Shown: positions 37,859 to 49,061 of the stretch, in pieces
Position numbering within the stretch: the first letter of the stretch is position 1
How the letters are laid out: the number at the start of each line of letters is the position of its first letter
Source of the DNA: Sympetrum striolatum
Taxonomy: Eukaryota > Arthropoda > Insecta > Odonata > Libellulidae
Length of the DNA stretch: 64,000 nucleotides
NCBI GenBank assembly: GCA_947579665.1
Contig: OX388350.1
Coordinates: forward strand, 86,509,152 to 86,573,151
Direction: 5' to 3'
Notes under the pieces: model-generated
Seen by the model: the letters and a program-made list of their open reading frames with translations, nothing else
What the model was told of the DNA's origin: nothing
Database searches by the model: none
Made by a program: the position numbers and the translations under genes

Positions 37859-38871
37859 TAAAAAAAATCTGATGTGGCCAGCACATGACTTTCTCCATAT
37901 ATAAGATGTAAATATTTATCTACGACAGTAATTTCGAACTCTATATTCCATCTAAACTTGGTAGATGAGTGATTAATTTATATATTATTATCTTTGACGT
38001 CACAAACATTATAAATAATTTTTTTCGGGACATGATCGATGAAAAACGATGAAATTTGCCTTTCGCCCATAGAGCCTAGAGCGTCCGCAAAGTACATAAT
38101 CAGCAACTTCCAGTTTATCAGTATTTCATGAATAACTCCTAAACAATCAGTGAAACAAAAATATGTTTCATACAAAAGTTATAGTAAATTACATTTTCTA
38201 AAACGTTTATAAATAATAGTATATACCTAAATCTCAAATTTATGGAGATATTTTGAAAACCGGAAATGAGCTATGAAAAATGAAGCTCGACATTCGGTAA
38301 ACCGATTTACTCCAAAAACTAATCAACTCTAACGACACCAAATAAAGTACTATATATGAAATTTAGTGTTGATACAACGAATGGTTTTCATGTTAGAGCG
38401 CCCACAAAGTACATAATCATCTTCTTTCGGTTTATCAGTATTTCAACAATAACTCCTAATTAATTGGTGATACAAAAATATCTTAAATCCAAAAGTTATA
38501 GTAAATTACATTATCTAAAACTTTTATAAGTAATACAATATACGTATATATCATATTTATGGAGATATTTTGAAAACCGGAAATGAGCTTTGATGAATGA
38601 AGCTCAACTTCCGGTTGACCGATTTACTCCAAAAACTAATCAACTCTGACAGCACACACCACAATACTATATGTGAAGTTTGATATTGATACGACTAATA
38701 GGTTTTACGTTAGAGCGCCCACAAGCACACACACACATACACACAGACATCATTCTGAAAATGGTCAAAACGTGTTCAAGGGACCCCAAAACATGTATTT
38801 CCATTGAAATCTCGAAGTCGAATTTTTTAGTGAAAACAATACTTTCTCTATACTTCGTATATGGAGAAAGT
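37859..38871 (-). mobile_element. Unclassified 1 kb non-coding element, copy 2
   Basis: This is the reverse complement of 650-1680, sharing the terminal palindrome (38841-38871), the AGAGCG junction motifs at 38078, 38395 and 38712 (317 bp apart), and the CTGATGTGGCCAGCACATG edge with its A tract. The tandem duplication therefore predates dispersal. Neither flank matches the flanks of copy 1, so the two insertions are independent. Confidence 0.8.
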
Positions 38872-40084
38872 AAAAAGGTTAGGAGTTGCTCAAAATTCAT
38901 CCAACATTGGATCGATTAAAATATATACATATGTAAGTTTATTTTTCCATTTCATCTAGATTTAAACCTAACTTTAATTTAAAATTTATTGGTATAGTAC
39001 CCGTGAAATTCATAAATTATCATAAATGATTATAATGTATGATGTAAAAATTGTAAAGGTTAAACTTGTAAACATGTGTAATCATATTTCAGGACTTAAG
39101 AAAGAGGTGAATGTTTTTATGGACTTCTACTAGTGATGTATATTTTGATTCCAAAAATTAATTTAAGTAGTTGAGCATAAGGAATTAATAATTTTTGTCT
39201 AATTTAACTATATAATATATTCTGTTTTTAGCTCAATAACCCTCTTGATCTAAAACTAATCTATATATATAATGAAGTATTATTAATCTGTTTCTCATAA
39301 ATTTATTTCCTAAGTATATAGTTTTTGCTGCCTCTATACATTCAGGATCAAGCATTCAAAGTGTGTCTAGTATTCTACGGCATTGATAAAGTATTTAGAA
39401 TGCCTAAGCGTAATTTATCTCATAATTGTGAGGGAAAATTATTTTCCAACATTCGGATCAGACGGCTCGGAATGTACTTCAAAAGATTGAAGCGTTTCAT
39501 CAACAAATTATTGACTCAATTACTGGCCTGTTTAGTTCTATAAATCCAAAGAAATTATGTAAGTCCATAAAAAGTTAAAAGTAAACGAAGTGAAACGAAA
39601 CAAACGGCTTTATTCTCTAACTTCTACCACAAGATAAATTATTATTAAATTACATTAAATATCATTGGAAGGCAAATTTTGAACTGACGATTACCTACAA
39701 ATTTATGGTATTATTAAACATAATATTGGAAATAAAATCGAAAATAGTCCTTAAAATTACAGTAGAGTATCTGAGAATCTCCGGCGCATTATGAATTATA
39801 CGGTACATTGGAGGATATAGACGCTCCTGCTATAAAACAAACGTTGAATCTTTTCTAATTTGATTAACGGAATTTAATTATGGGACGATGCTAGATGATG
39901 CTAGTCCCAAACTCCAGACCCAAGTCTTTGATGATTTGATCGAGCAATGAATTCGAAATAAATCCCATAAGTCGGTACTTCTAGGGATTCTACCTCCATC
40001 TAAAGGTAGAATATACGATTATGTCATTATGCACACATACGAAAACAGCAGGCAGTAGAAGAAGTATTTTGTCTACTTCACAGC
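38872..40084. other. No gene or repeat recognised
   Basis: AT-rich DNA with short frames. Nothing supportable was seen. Confidence 0.55.
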
Positions 40085-40760
40085 AAGAGAATAAGTTTGA
40101 ATAAAACAAGGAAGAAGCTTTTTAGGGGGCCGTTATCTAGATTATAGGGAGGGCAGGCGATACTTGCGAAATGAGAGCAATATAAAGGAAATGAAAAAGG
40201 GAGAAATACGTATGCGATGCGTAAGGAAAACAGCAAAGCTGTCGATGCGAAAGAAGACAAAGGTCCGCTGAGAGCTGCAAAAAGAGCAAAGATAAAGGGT
40301 GAGTGGGTTTTCGGCGGATGGGGCCTGAGTCTGCGCGTACTCGGCTGGTCCATTGGAGGGGGTGGAATCCGAACGCAGATTCAGTCTCTTCCGTAGCACC
40401 TCCTGGTGTGGTAATGCCTCCCTCAGTTGGTCGTCCCGCCGCGAGAGGGAAGCAGTGGGAATTCATACAGGTTGCATTCCAGAGTACGTTAGAGGTGAAG
40501 TGATCGCAGTTGATGCTCGTGATCTCGACCAATGGACGTGATCTCATTTCCCCCGTTCCTGTTGTTATCCGGAATTGCGGATGGGAAACTGTGGTGTTTG
40601 AGCAAACGGGAAAACGTTGAAATTTACGGCGGAGTGCGTCTAACAGATTAATTGTGAGTGGTTTAATTCAAGAGCCTCTGTCGAGTCCACGGACAACAGT
40701 GACGCTGAGGAATCGCAGGAAGCACACAAGTAATAATTGGGTGAGTGGATATTTTTATTT
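40085..40760 (+). other. GC-rich island with a strong splice-donor consensus
   Basis: From purine-rich 40085-40310 into markedly GC-rich 40300-40640, the segment differs from its AT-rich flanks. TTGG followed by GTGAGT at 40741 is a near-consensus 5' splice site, followed at once by T-rich, intron-like sequence. TCAGTT-type initiator matches occur near 40424. It could be a non-coding first exon with promoter on the plus strand. The open frames across it on both strands (up to 136 codons, minus) show no known domain. No TATA or coding exon anchors the idea. Confidence 0.25.
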
Positions 40761-41360
40761 ATTTTCCTTCGCTCATTTTGGCTGTGTGTATCGTTTAGCA
40801 AAGTTTTTATTTCTAAATAAGTGGCAGAAAGAATCAACTAATGTTTATTCTCATTGTGGATTCTTGATGATTATCGCGATGTTCAGTACATCGAGGAAGC
40901 ATGAGATCGGTTGCTTTCCCGAAATTTATAGCGTAAAAAATATGAAAGAGTCTTCAATAATTTGCAAAAGTATGTGATGCAATAATTTACTATCATTCAT
41001 ACAATCACAACTTATAAATTTACAATACAAAATATACGTATAGATTTGCGGAACGATATACTAAAATTACAGGCATTGAATCTCTGAAAAGTTACCATTA
41101 AATCATTTTTTCCACATTAAATATAGTATCAAAGGCTTTTTTTTTATTTTTCATAAAAATAAGGTCATAGAAGATAGCTTTTATTAATCCTATTACAAGA
41201 AAATCGCATAAATTCATCACGGATTTCGGACTTCTTTCACGTAGCAGATCTGATGAGGCGTTCTTCTCTGGCATTGTAGATCCAGGTTGACTCTAGGGCC
41301 TCATTAGAAATTTCATTAACCACGCGGGCCTTTTGGGAAACCCTTAACTAGACTACCGTT
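40761..41360. other. No gene recognised
   Basis: AT-rich to about 41210, then a more balanced stretch (41230-41360) adjoining the SINE. No identity can be assigned. Confidence 0.45.
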
Positions 41361-41496
41361 CGGACAGTAGCAGTATTGTTGAAAGCAGTTCGTTAGCTTA
41401 GGCCATTTTGTACATGGTCTCCCACCGAGACTCGAACCCGGGACTGCTTTCATCAAAGTAGAAAGTGATGACCACTTGGCTATCTGGAACCTCAAG
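41361..41496 (-). mobile_element. SINE-B, minus-strand copy
   Basis: On the minus strand, GGTTCGAGTCTCGGTGGGAG (B box and 3' acceptor-like end) is followed by a body homologous to the SINE at 37563: CCTAAGCTAACGAA and CAACAATACTGCTACTG replace CCTAAGCTGTCGAA and AGCAATACTACTACTAC. The head contains AGATAGCCAAGTGGTC as a degraded A box. No target duplication was identified. It is older than the 37563 copy. Confidence 0.85.
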
Positions 41497-44400
41497 ACTG
41501 CTATACTCTTGGACAAATATTCCATACCTTTGCATTTTATTTGGCAGATTATGACTTATATCTACAGATTACTTGCGTTATTTAAAGAATAAAAATATGC
41601 GCGCAAATAAAGCATTCGGTATAAAAATTAAGTCATCATAATTATTAATAAGATTACTCAAAGAATAGATTGTGTGAGGTTGTCATTACGAGAGACATAT
41701 GATAACGAAGGCCACAAAGATGTGAGATGGAAATTCATTTCTCGAAATATTTAGAATATTGATTCTCTGGTTTAAAACATACAGCGGGCTGCATTCTGAT
41801 CTGATTGTGAGGGCTGTATGTTACAAAACCTAGGAAAAAGTGCTCCCCCGGATTACCTCACTTAAATATTTTGCTATCGCAAATTTAAGGAAAATTCAAT
41901 TGTTTCCTCAAACCTGAATACATCCTAAAACTCAATACTCATAAATAGGTTAACATAAAGATGATAAAGGGTTTATAGATTTAAAAATGGAAAAATTAAA
42001 AAAATGTTACCTTTTAAAGGGTTAATGCAAACATGGTATTCGATTTTTTTATATTATATCCCAACATAACGAAAATTTAACCACTTCACCGGCTTCTTTT
42101 TGTAGAAAACTCAAAAATTGGAAATCGATTAGAGATTAAATAAACATTGTGGTTTTTGGGTGAAGTTGAGCGCGTGTTGTTGTGCGTGGAGTGATGCCAA
42201 AGCTTGATTTTGTCGTCGGCGCTCAAAGCCAAAGGATTTTGTCGTCGATGGAGTTAGTTTGTTATTGGTTAACCTGACCCTAGAATATCTTTATTCATAA
42301 TATAGTAATGATAGAGCACAGCTTTAGTTCCTGAAGTATTAAGAAGCCATCGTTAATTCTACAGCCACGAGCTCAAGTACAACCTAACCGTTCCTTAAAA
42401 GTGATAAATGCATACATTGATATTACTGTTTATTTGACAGGTATATCCTAATCTACCAAAGCTATATGAGACAATACTCACGATCTCGAAACTTTGAAAT
42501 AATTCTTCATCAAAAGATCTATAAAGAATAGAACAAAAGAAGAGAATAATAAGGACTTCTTAACTGGATATTGTGTACACTTAGATATTGATATATACAT
42601 CTCAGAATGAGCCTAAAAAATTAGAAACATCACCAATTCGAATGCAACTTCGGAAAAATAATAATCGTCACATTTGGGCTCACTAATCTGATCCACTCTG
42701 CCTTCGGAGCATTATTATTCACGTCGAAATATATTCAAATCGAAAGTGTCTCTTCTGCTCATTCTTTCATTACTCACGTTCACCATTCGAAATGAACTAT
42801 GAGACCCTTTTTCTTTATGCAAGCAGTCATATAGTGCCTGAAATTCGTAAGGCGTAGTGAAATTATTCATAAAGTTTATTTTTCTTACGATGGTTTAGGG
42901 TTTTCATCCAACAAGCGAATCCCACCGAATACATTTTACAACGAACAACTATTAAGGTAATAGTATATCTTTAGTTCTGCATTTATTTTAATTGGGTGTT
43001 ATACGTGTTAAACCATTTGTATGGTAACTGTGAATAGAAGTCACGAAGTAGTAATTATAAATCTTTCAAATGGACTAAATCTCCCATGAAAAATTAAAGA
43101 CAAGCTTTAGATTCTTGGGTAGTAATGCGGGGAGGTATGACACTGAAAACGAAATTTCAAAGTAATGAGGTAACGTAGGAAAGGAATGCCTTATAGATTC
43201 AACAGTATGTTTCTGATCAGAAATTGTTGAAATATTTTTATTTTTTAAAGTTCTCCTCCTCATCTGGTCATTTCTATAAATCTCGCAATGTGTGAATAAC
43301 CGGACGGGAAATAGGAACGGGATATCCAGACCAGAGCTCCCTCTAAGTTGTCTACCTGGGCCGCTTCACAAATGATTTTCCAATTTGAAAACTATCGGCG
43401 AGCTTTCTATTGTACATTTAAAATATAGTTAATTCTGAACGTTAGAGTAGTTAGATAACAAAGTCTACCTTGCACGTGTATTTACAATTTAATAATATTT
43501 GCAAAATATTCAATGAATGTAAATCATGGCACGCCTTCCTATCTTGGTGGCCATTGTAATTTTCTTCCGTCACAGAAGAAATAATAGGAGGGAACTACGG
43601 CCTGGACCCAATATTTCATCAAACATCTCATTCTCCTATTAAATATTTAATTTTAAGAAATAACATACTCTATGAACAGCAAAAATATAAAAGAGAAAAA
43701 TTAAATTACTGAACCTGTGGCCATTAAGAGAATTCTAAAATAACAAAGGCTATGCTATCTTTTAATTAATTTCACTTAGTAAATTATCTTAAATCTTAAC
43801 CTAAAGATAAAGTTCAAATCAAGAGAGATTTTTTTATCTAGTTTAATACAACATGTTTAGACTGTCTCATTCAAATGCTTTGATTGGGGAATTGTTTAGC
43901 GAAATTAGTTCCAACCAGATTGCACTCGAAATGTTTGATATGATGAGCAAATGAGAAAAATGTGTTTGTAAAAAATGTTCGCTAATTAAAGTTTACAGGA
44001 TAAAACCCAGGTTGTGCGAAAAGGTGTATACGGAGATGAGGCGAGGAGAAAACTCGCAGAAAAACACATTGAAATACTGGGCCTATCGGGAATATGCGCT
44101 CCTAAAATAAATGAGTAACACCGTTCCTTACCCCAGCGCGGAGATATATTACCCTACCGAAATGTATAGCGTTGCTGTTTTAAAATTATAATGGTTCTTA
44201 GAAATGATTACTCCAGAGTCCTCTGCTTTTCCTCTTCAACTGTAAGTTATCCTGCATTTTATGCAAATAGCAGTGCACGTGAGTAACATATATTGCCTAC
44301 TCCAAGATTGCCAGGGGAGAATACGTCGCCGAAAGAGTGAAGTAGCTTCATTTTTAGGACGAATATTATTCTTGCTCTTCGTCAAATGAAATCCTTCTTG

Positions 44401-45710
44401 TTAAGGAAACTATTTTCATGGGGTTTGCTTGATGAGTGATGAGAATGACATTTGCAGATGTGCTTGTTGTGACGAGAGAATTTAACTTCAGCTGAAAATA
44501 CAGCGGATGAGATTTTTAAAAGGTGCCCATTGTAAAATGTTCTGTGTAATTTCTTAAGATGATGAAGCTGAATGCCATGTTAGAGACCTTTGACTTGGAC
44601 AAAGAGAGCCGAAAACATACGTGAATATCCACTTACCTGCAATATGCTACATCTTTAGACAAATGAGAAGAAAATTTCAAATATAACAAGGATTCATACC
44701 TCACAAACCGGACATTTACCAGGAATAATTTAAATGGCTCAAAAATGAAAATCATAATTCTGAAAAGCGAAAAGGAAAACGACAGAAAATTACCAATTGT
44801 TTGATAAATAGTAATTAACTATTTAATAACTAATAAGTGAAATTATAATATGTGAATCAATATATCTCAGTAAACTTTTTTCTATTACGATTCTCAGTTT
44901 TTTATTACCCTGTGGCAGTATTATCCTTTTCATTGATTTTGGAAATGTGTCAGTGTTGGCTTTCACTACGGATCACTCAAACAGACGAGGAATAAAACTC
45001 ACTTTCATGTTCACAAGACTGTACTTCATTTTAAAATGATACAAAAAATAACGATCCGATGAGATATAATTTATAAACATAAAGAGGGAAGCTAAATAAT
45101 AACTCTTTAATATGTACGGGAATGAATGTTATTTTAGATTCTAAATTGAGGGAAGTTAGACCGAATATTCAGAGTGACGGTTCGCAAAGGAGAGCTCATG
45201 TGTTTCCCTTAAGAATGCTTAGACGCTTTAGACAAATCTAGAGTTAAGGTTGAGAAGATTACATTGTTTTTCCTCACTTAAGGTATAGCTATATCTTACT
45301 TGAGCCTGAATATAACATAACAATCAACTTTCCCAATAACGTATTCCGTATTATAAATAGAGACTCTTCTCTTTCTGTTCGCCGCTGAGCACATCTTCAA
45401 TGATGCTTCAAGTTACCCTGTCTTCTTCAGCTACTGATTGATTTATAATATTTCTCTGAAGATGGTTCCAAAATGACATTCAAATCATATTTAATCACTT
45501 GTAAACTCCCCCGTCATGCATGACGGTCTTCATTTCAATTTTTAATAAATATGCAGCATTAAAATATAGATGACTCAATATACAACTTACCAATACCCTA
45601 GTTTTTGATAAATACTAATCGAAATGGAATTTTAGCCTAAGAATATTAGCGAAATTCCAAAAAAATACGAATTCGATTCCATTGATCACTATGCAGTTCG
45701 TGATAATCAC
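41497..45710. other. No gene recognised
   Basis: Mostly AT-rich. A small imperfect tandem duplication lies at 42196-42247 (GATTTTGTCGTCG repeated about 32 bp apart). A TATAAATAGAGAC box is present at 45352-45364, but no initiator or sensible frame follows. No exon was supported. Confidence 0.5.
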
Positions 45711-45947
45711 ACAATAATAATAATAATGCCGTCTTAGTATTTTAGGTGAATTTTAGCCTAGGAAGGCAATTCCTCCAATTGACCCCTTTTCTTAATTTTA
45801 TTACTTTTTTGCATATTATTTTATTAATATCACACACGCAACATACACAGACAACCATTCCCTAACCGGAAAAATCTGATTAGCCGGGATTCGAACCCGG
45901 GACCGTGAGGTTGGAGCGTTAACCACTCCGCTACACAACCGCACAGC
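45711..45947 (-). mobile_element. SINE-C, complete tRNA-derived copy
   Basis: On the minus strand, an A box TGTAGCGGAGTGGTTAACGC (about 45935-45916) and a perfect B box GGTTCGAATCC (45897-45887) form a tRNA-like head of about 70 bp with a 5 bp T-stem (CCGGG/CCCGG). A T/A-rich body follows, with GGCTAAAATTC, ending GACGGCATTATTATTATT at 45711. The (ATT)n end and the head-body layout are typical of a SINE. A 5'-truncated relative is at 17220-17297. A lone tRNA gene is unlikely because of the attached body and imperfect acceptor pairing. Confidence 0.85.
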
Positions 45948-46667
45948 TTTAAATTTCTGCTATAAAATCAAGTTTGCGTTAAAATCTGTCTCACAAATAT
46001 CGTCCCCTTCCTCGACGTAATATTTCTTCGTCATCACCACAAACGAACGTATAAATGTCCTTTTGTAAATCGGTTTGATAAACTCCAAAATAGACGTAAT
46101 TTTGTTCTTGCTATTTAAATATCATAGTTTAAATTCGCTGTAATCTCAGTAATTGCCTCCTCTTCGTAAATTCTGACATTATTTCCTACCATTAATTCGG
46201 TATGGACATAAAATCCTCGTGTATTCTTGTGGGAAAATTAATGCATCGGATTCAACAATCACCTTGGTCGTCAGGGGGACTGGTTGTTTACTACGCCGAA
46301 ATTCTACAAAATTTTCGTTTATTTTGTCATAGTTCTCGTAATTTCGAATCAAAAAGTATATTTGCAACAATAATAAGATTTGTTATTTAATTTACCTTCG
46401 TTTGGTACTTTTATTGACTTCTTAGGACCATTATTTCCGATTTAATTCTGTAATAGTAAGAAAGCCTGCAAGGTACGAAAACGAACTTTACCTGCATTCC
46501 TTGTGGAAACGTATTATGGAGTCCTGGGTTTGAATACGAACCTTCATAGAGATGAGAATAGTTTTTGTGGGACTTTAAGCGTATTAGAAATACAATGCAG
46601 TTTGTCTCATATCTCTACGACTAATAGTTTCTGAGATAGAGAGGATACGGACGGACGGATTTTGCCT
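45948..46667. other. Unassigned sequence; possible repeat upstream of the diverged element
   Basis: The part from about 46440 carries GAGTCCTGGGTTTGAATACG and a CGGACGGACGGATTTT stretch running directly into the element copy at 46668. This suggests a longer repeat of which 46668-46965 is one part. The first part shows nothing recognisable. Confidence 0.35.
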
Positions 46668-46965
46668 TTTACGTTCTCCATATACATAAAAAAGAAATGG
46701 TTTTCATGAAAAATATCGACTTCGAGGTTTCAATGGAAATACATGTTTTCGGGTCCCTAGAATATGTTTTGGCCAATTTCGTAATAATATCTGAGTAAGT
46801 GTGATTGTGTTTGTTTGTGTATGTGTGTGATTGTGGTCGCCCTAACCAGAAAACTATTTGCCATATCAATACCAAATTTCATATATAGCACTTTCGTGAA
46901 GCCGTTGCATTTGATTAGTATTTGAAGAAAATCGGTCTACCAGGGGTCGAGCTTTATTCTGCAAA
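46668..46965 (+). mobile_element. Diverged partial copy of the 1 kb element family
   Basis: This aligns with the first 300 bp of 650-1680: TTCTCCATATAC, ATGAAAAATATCGACTTCGA, GGGTCCCTAGAA, a TG-rich stretch, then TCAATACCAAATTTCATATA and GGTCGAGCTT. Many substitutions are present and the rest of the element is missing, so it is an older or truncated member. Confidence 0.7.
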
Positions 46966-48965
46966 TATTCTTACTTTGTTACGTTGAAATGTCGTATTCG
47001 TTTATACCATTTCATAATAATGATACATAAAACATGATTACTATATTTCTTCAAAGTTTTATTTGGAAGTTGATTTGAAATACGCGTATTAATTTCAAAA
47101 TAATTATTCAATTATATGAAATGTATCGTGTGTCATTGATTGTTCTTCAAAATAATAATAAAGTTCGTAACTATGGGTTTGTTTACATATCAAACAATGC
47201 CATGCAAAGCGTCCTTCGCTCACACTCTTGCTATAGATTAAGCTCTGGCTGACTCTTAAGATTTTAAAAGGTTTTCTTCTTTGCATTTTTACTCCATTTG
47301 TCTTCTTTATTAGCTTTCTTTTATTTATATTAATAGTTTTCGTAATTCACAGTTACTTTTTAAGTTTCCACTGTTAAAATATGTAGTCTTTACTTTTGTT
47401 AATAGTTTGCGTCGGTCGTGTGTTATTTTGCTCTTCGTTCGTATTTTGATTTCGGCATCCACTTTCTCGTAGACATTACCCAGGTAAAGGACCCATATCT
47501 AGTGGATGTCCACTAAGAGAGAAGAATATATTCCAAGGGCGGGGAACAGTGCATATAAATGGAGGAGGTGTAGAAATATAAAGGGAGAATAACAGCTTGG
47601 GATCACGTGGTCTGATACGGAGGGGTTCCTTCAGTATCTGTTCTGCAGAATCGAGAGGAATGGGCGACCCTCGGGCTGCTTCTCTTCTCGGTTATTTTCT
47701 CATGCCAAGTCGAGAGGGAATGGCTTCCGAATTCGACTCTGCCTTTATTACGGGAAGTGAAGGTCTCTTTCAAATACACACAGATGTGGAAGAGTAACCT
47801 CACCCATACCTACTTTACATTCCTCGATTAGCTTTTTCAAGCACCTTCATAAGTATTTCCTATCCCAAATCCTTGTTATAATAATACCATAAGGCAAAAA
47901 AATCAAAAGATTACTTCAAATACTATTTGAGTAAAGAAGATGGATGAAAACAAAGAAGGATGATTTGCTGCAAATTCTTAATGTACATGTAGGGAATTAA
48001 CAATTGATACTTGATACAAATATCCAACAAAACAAATCTAGAACAAACTACAGCTTTCATTAAGATAATGCCTATCAGAGAACTGTACCGCAACGTTTTA
48101 ATATTTGTGTAAGATAGGTGTAAGATAAGAATGTACACTTCTGCTTCACTGGGATCTTTCTTCAATTTCATATTTATTCTGTGAGTCACGAATTTTTGCC
48201 TTCATTGTCAGTCATATTTTTATCTTCTTGGCTGAATTTTCTTTCCCAATTCCATCCGGCCATGTCGTTTTCAACATTTCACATCAATGAATCCTCAATA
48301 CATGCACATCTTCCATAGGATTATTACTTCCTTCTCTCTCGCCATCTCCTTCACGGGTGGATCTCTTCATCGTCTATCAGTATCTATTGTTTGCAGCATG
48401 AAACCTTTTTATGCTGCATAAAATACGCTCTCATGAATACGTTTTCCTTATCCGTTTTACTTCAATTAAGGATTTTCGACTGCGCTCTAGAATTTAATAG
48501 TTTAACTGCACCCTTCTTTATTTATGGTTTCTATATTAAAAAGAGTTTTCTCACGTATATACCCTTAGCTGATCGGGAAAGTGTCGATGAATGAAATGGA
48601 AGCAGTGCAAAAAAGTATCAATCAATGATTTTATTTTTCACATCGTTGTTTAGAGAAATTTATGATTTTTTAAATTAATTTATATATCTGTTGCTGGCTG
48701 TAAATCAAAATTCCAGCATTACGTCGCTCGCAACCACATTTCAACTAAGAAGTCCAAAATAATTCATTCGTACTTAATTTTACTCTTATCTTGTTTATCT
48801 TTCTTTAACCTTACATACTAAATAAGAGATAGAGAACGGGTTATAAAGATACAATTTTCGAAATTTTCCACAATGGATAAAAAAACTCCTTTTTCGTTAT
48901 AGCTTTCAATTGTTAGCTAAATTCTTATTATGGGTTAAAAATCTCTAAAAGCCGTTTTTGTGGGC
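46966..48965. other. No gene recognised; GC-richer patch at 47.5-47.8 kb
   Basis: AT-rich apart from a purine- and GC-richer patch at 47500-47790, open on both strands without a recognisable domain. No element or RNA gene was seen. Confidence 0.5.
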
Positions 48966-49061
48966 GTTCCTCTTCTCATTTCCCGTATATTCCGAGTAAA
49001 CAAGACAGGAAACCGCACTCTGTTTTGTTTTCTCGGAATACCGAGGAATGAGAAGAGGAAC
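48966..49061. ncRNA. Candidate 96 nt microRNA-like hairpin
   Basis: GTTCCTCTTCTCATT (48966-48980) pairs perfectly with 49047-49061. After a short interrupted section, ATTCCGAG pairs with CTCGGAAT. Then TAAACAAGACAG pairs with CTGTTTTGTTTT (one wobble and one mismatch), closing an 11 nt loop, GAAACCGCACT. About 40 pairs in a 96 nt stem-loop with small internal loops fit a microRNA precursor. A tiny palindromic transposon remnant would look similar. Either strand could be transcribed. No promoter was identified. Confidence 0.3.

Noticed and set aside
40137..40547. A 136-codon minus-strand frame
   Set aside because: It overlaps other open frames in a GC-rich island, has no recognisable domain and a changing composition along its length.
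42196..42247. Repeated GATTTTGTCGTCG
   Set aside because: Two imperfect copies only; recorded as a minor local duplication without further meaning.
45352..45364. TATAAATAGAGAC shared exactly with 54731-54743
   Set aside because: A 13-mer shared by chance is expected many times in 64 kb of AT-rich DNA, and no initiator follows the 45352 copy.
45878..45947. Possible functional tRNA gene on the minus strand
   Set aside because: Good A and B boxes, but it is joined to a SINE body with an (ATT)n end and the acceptor ends do not pair properly.
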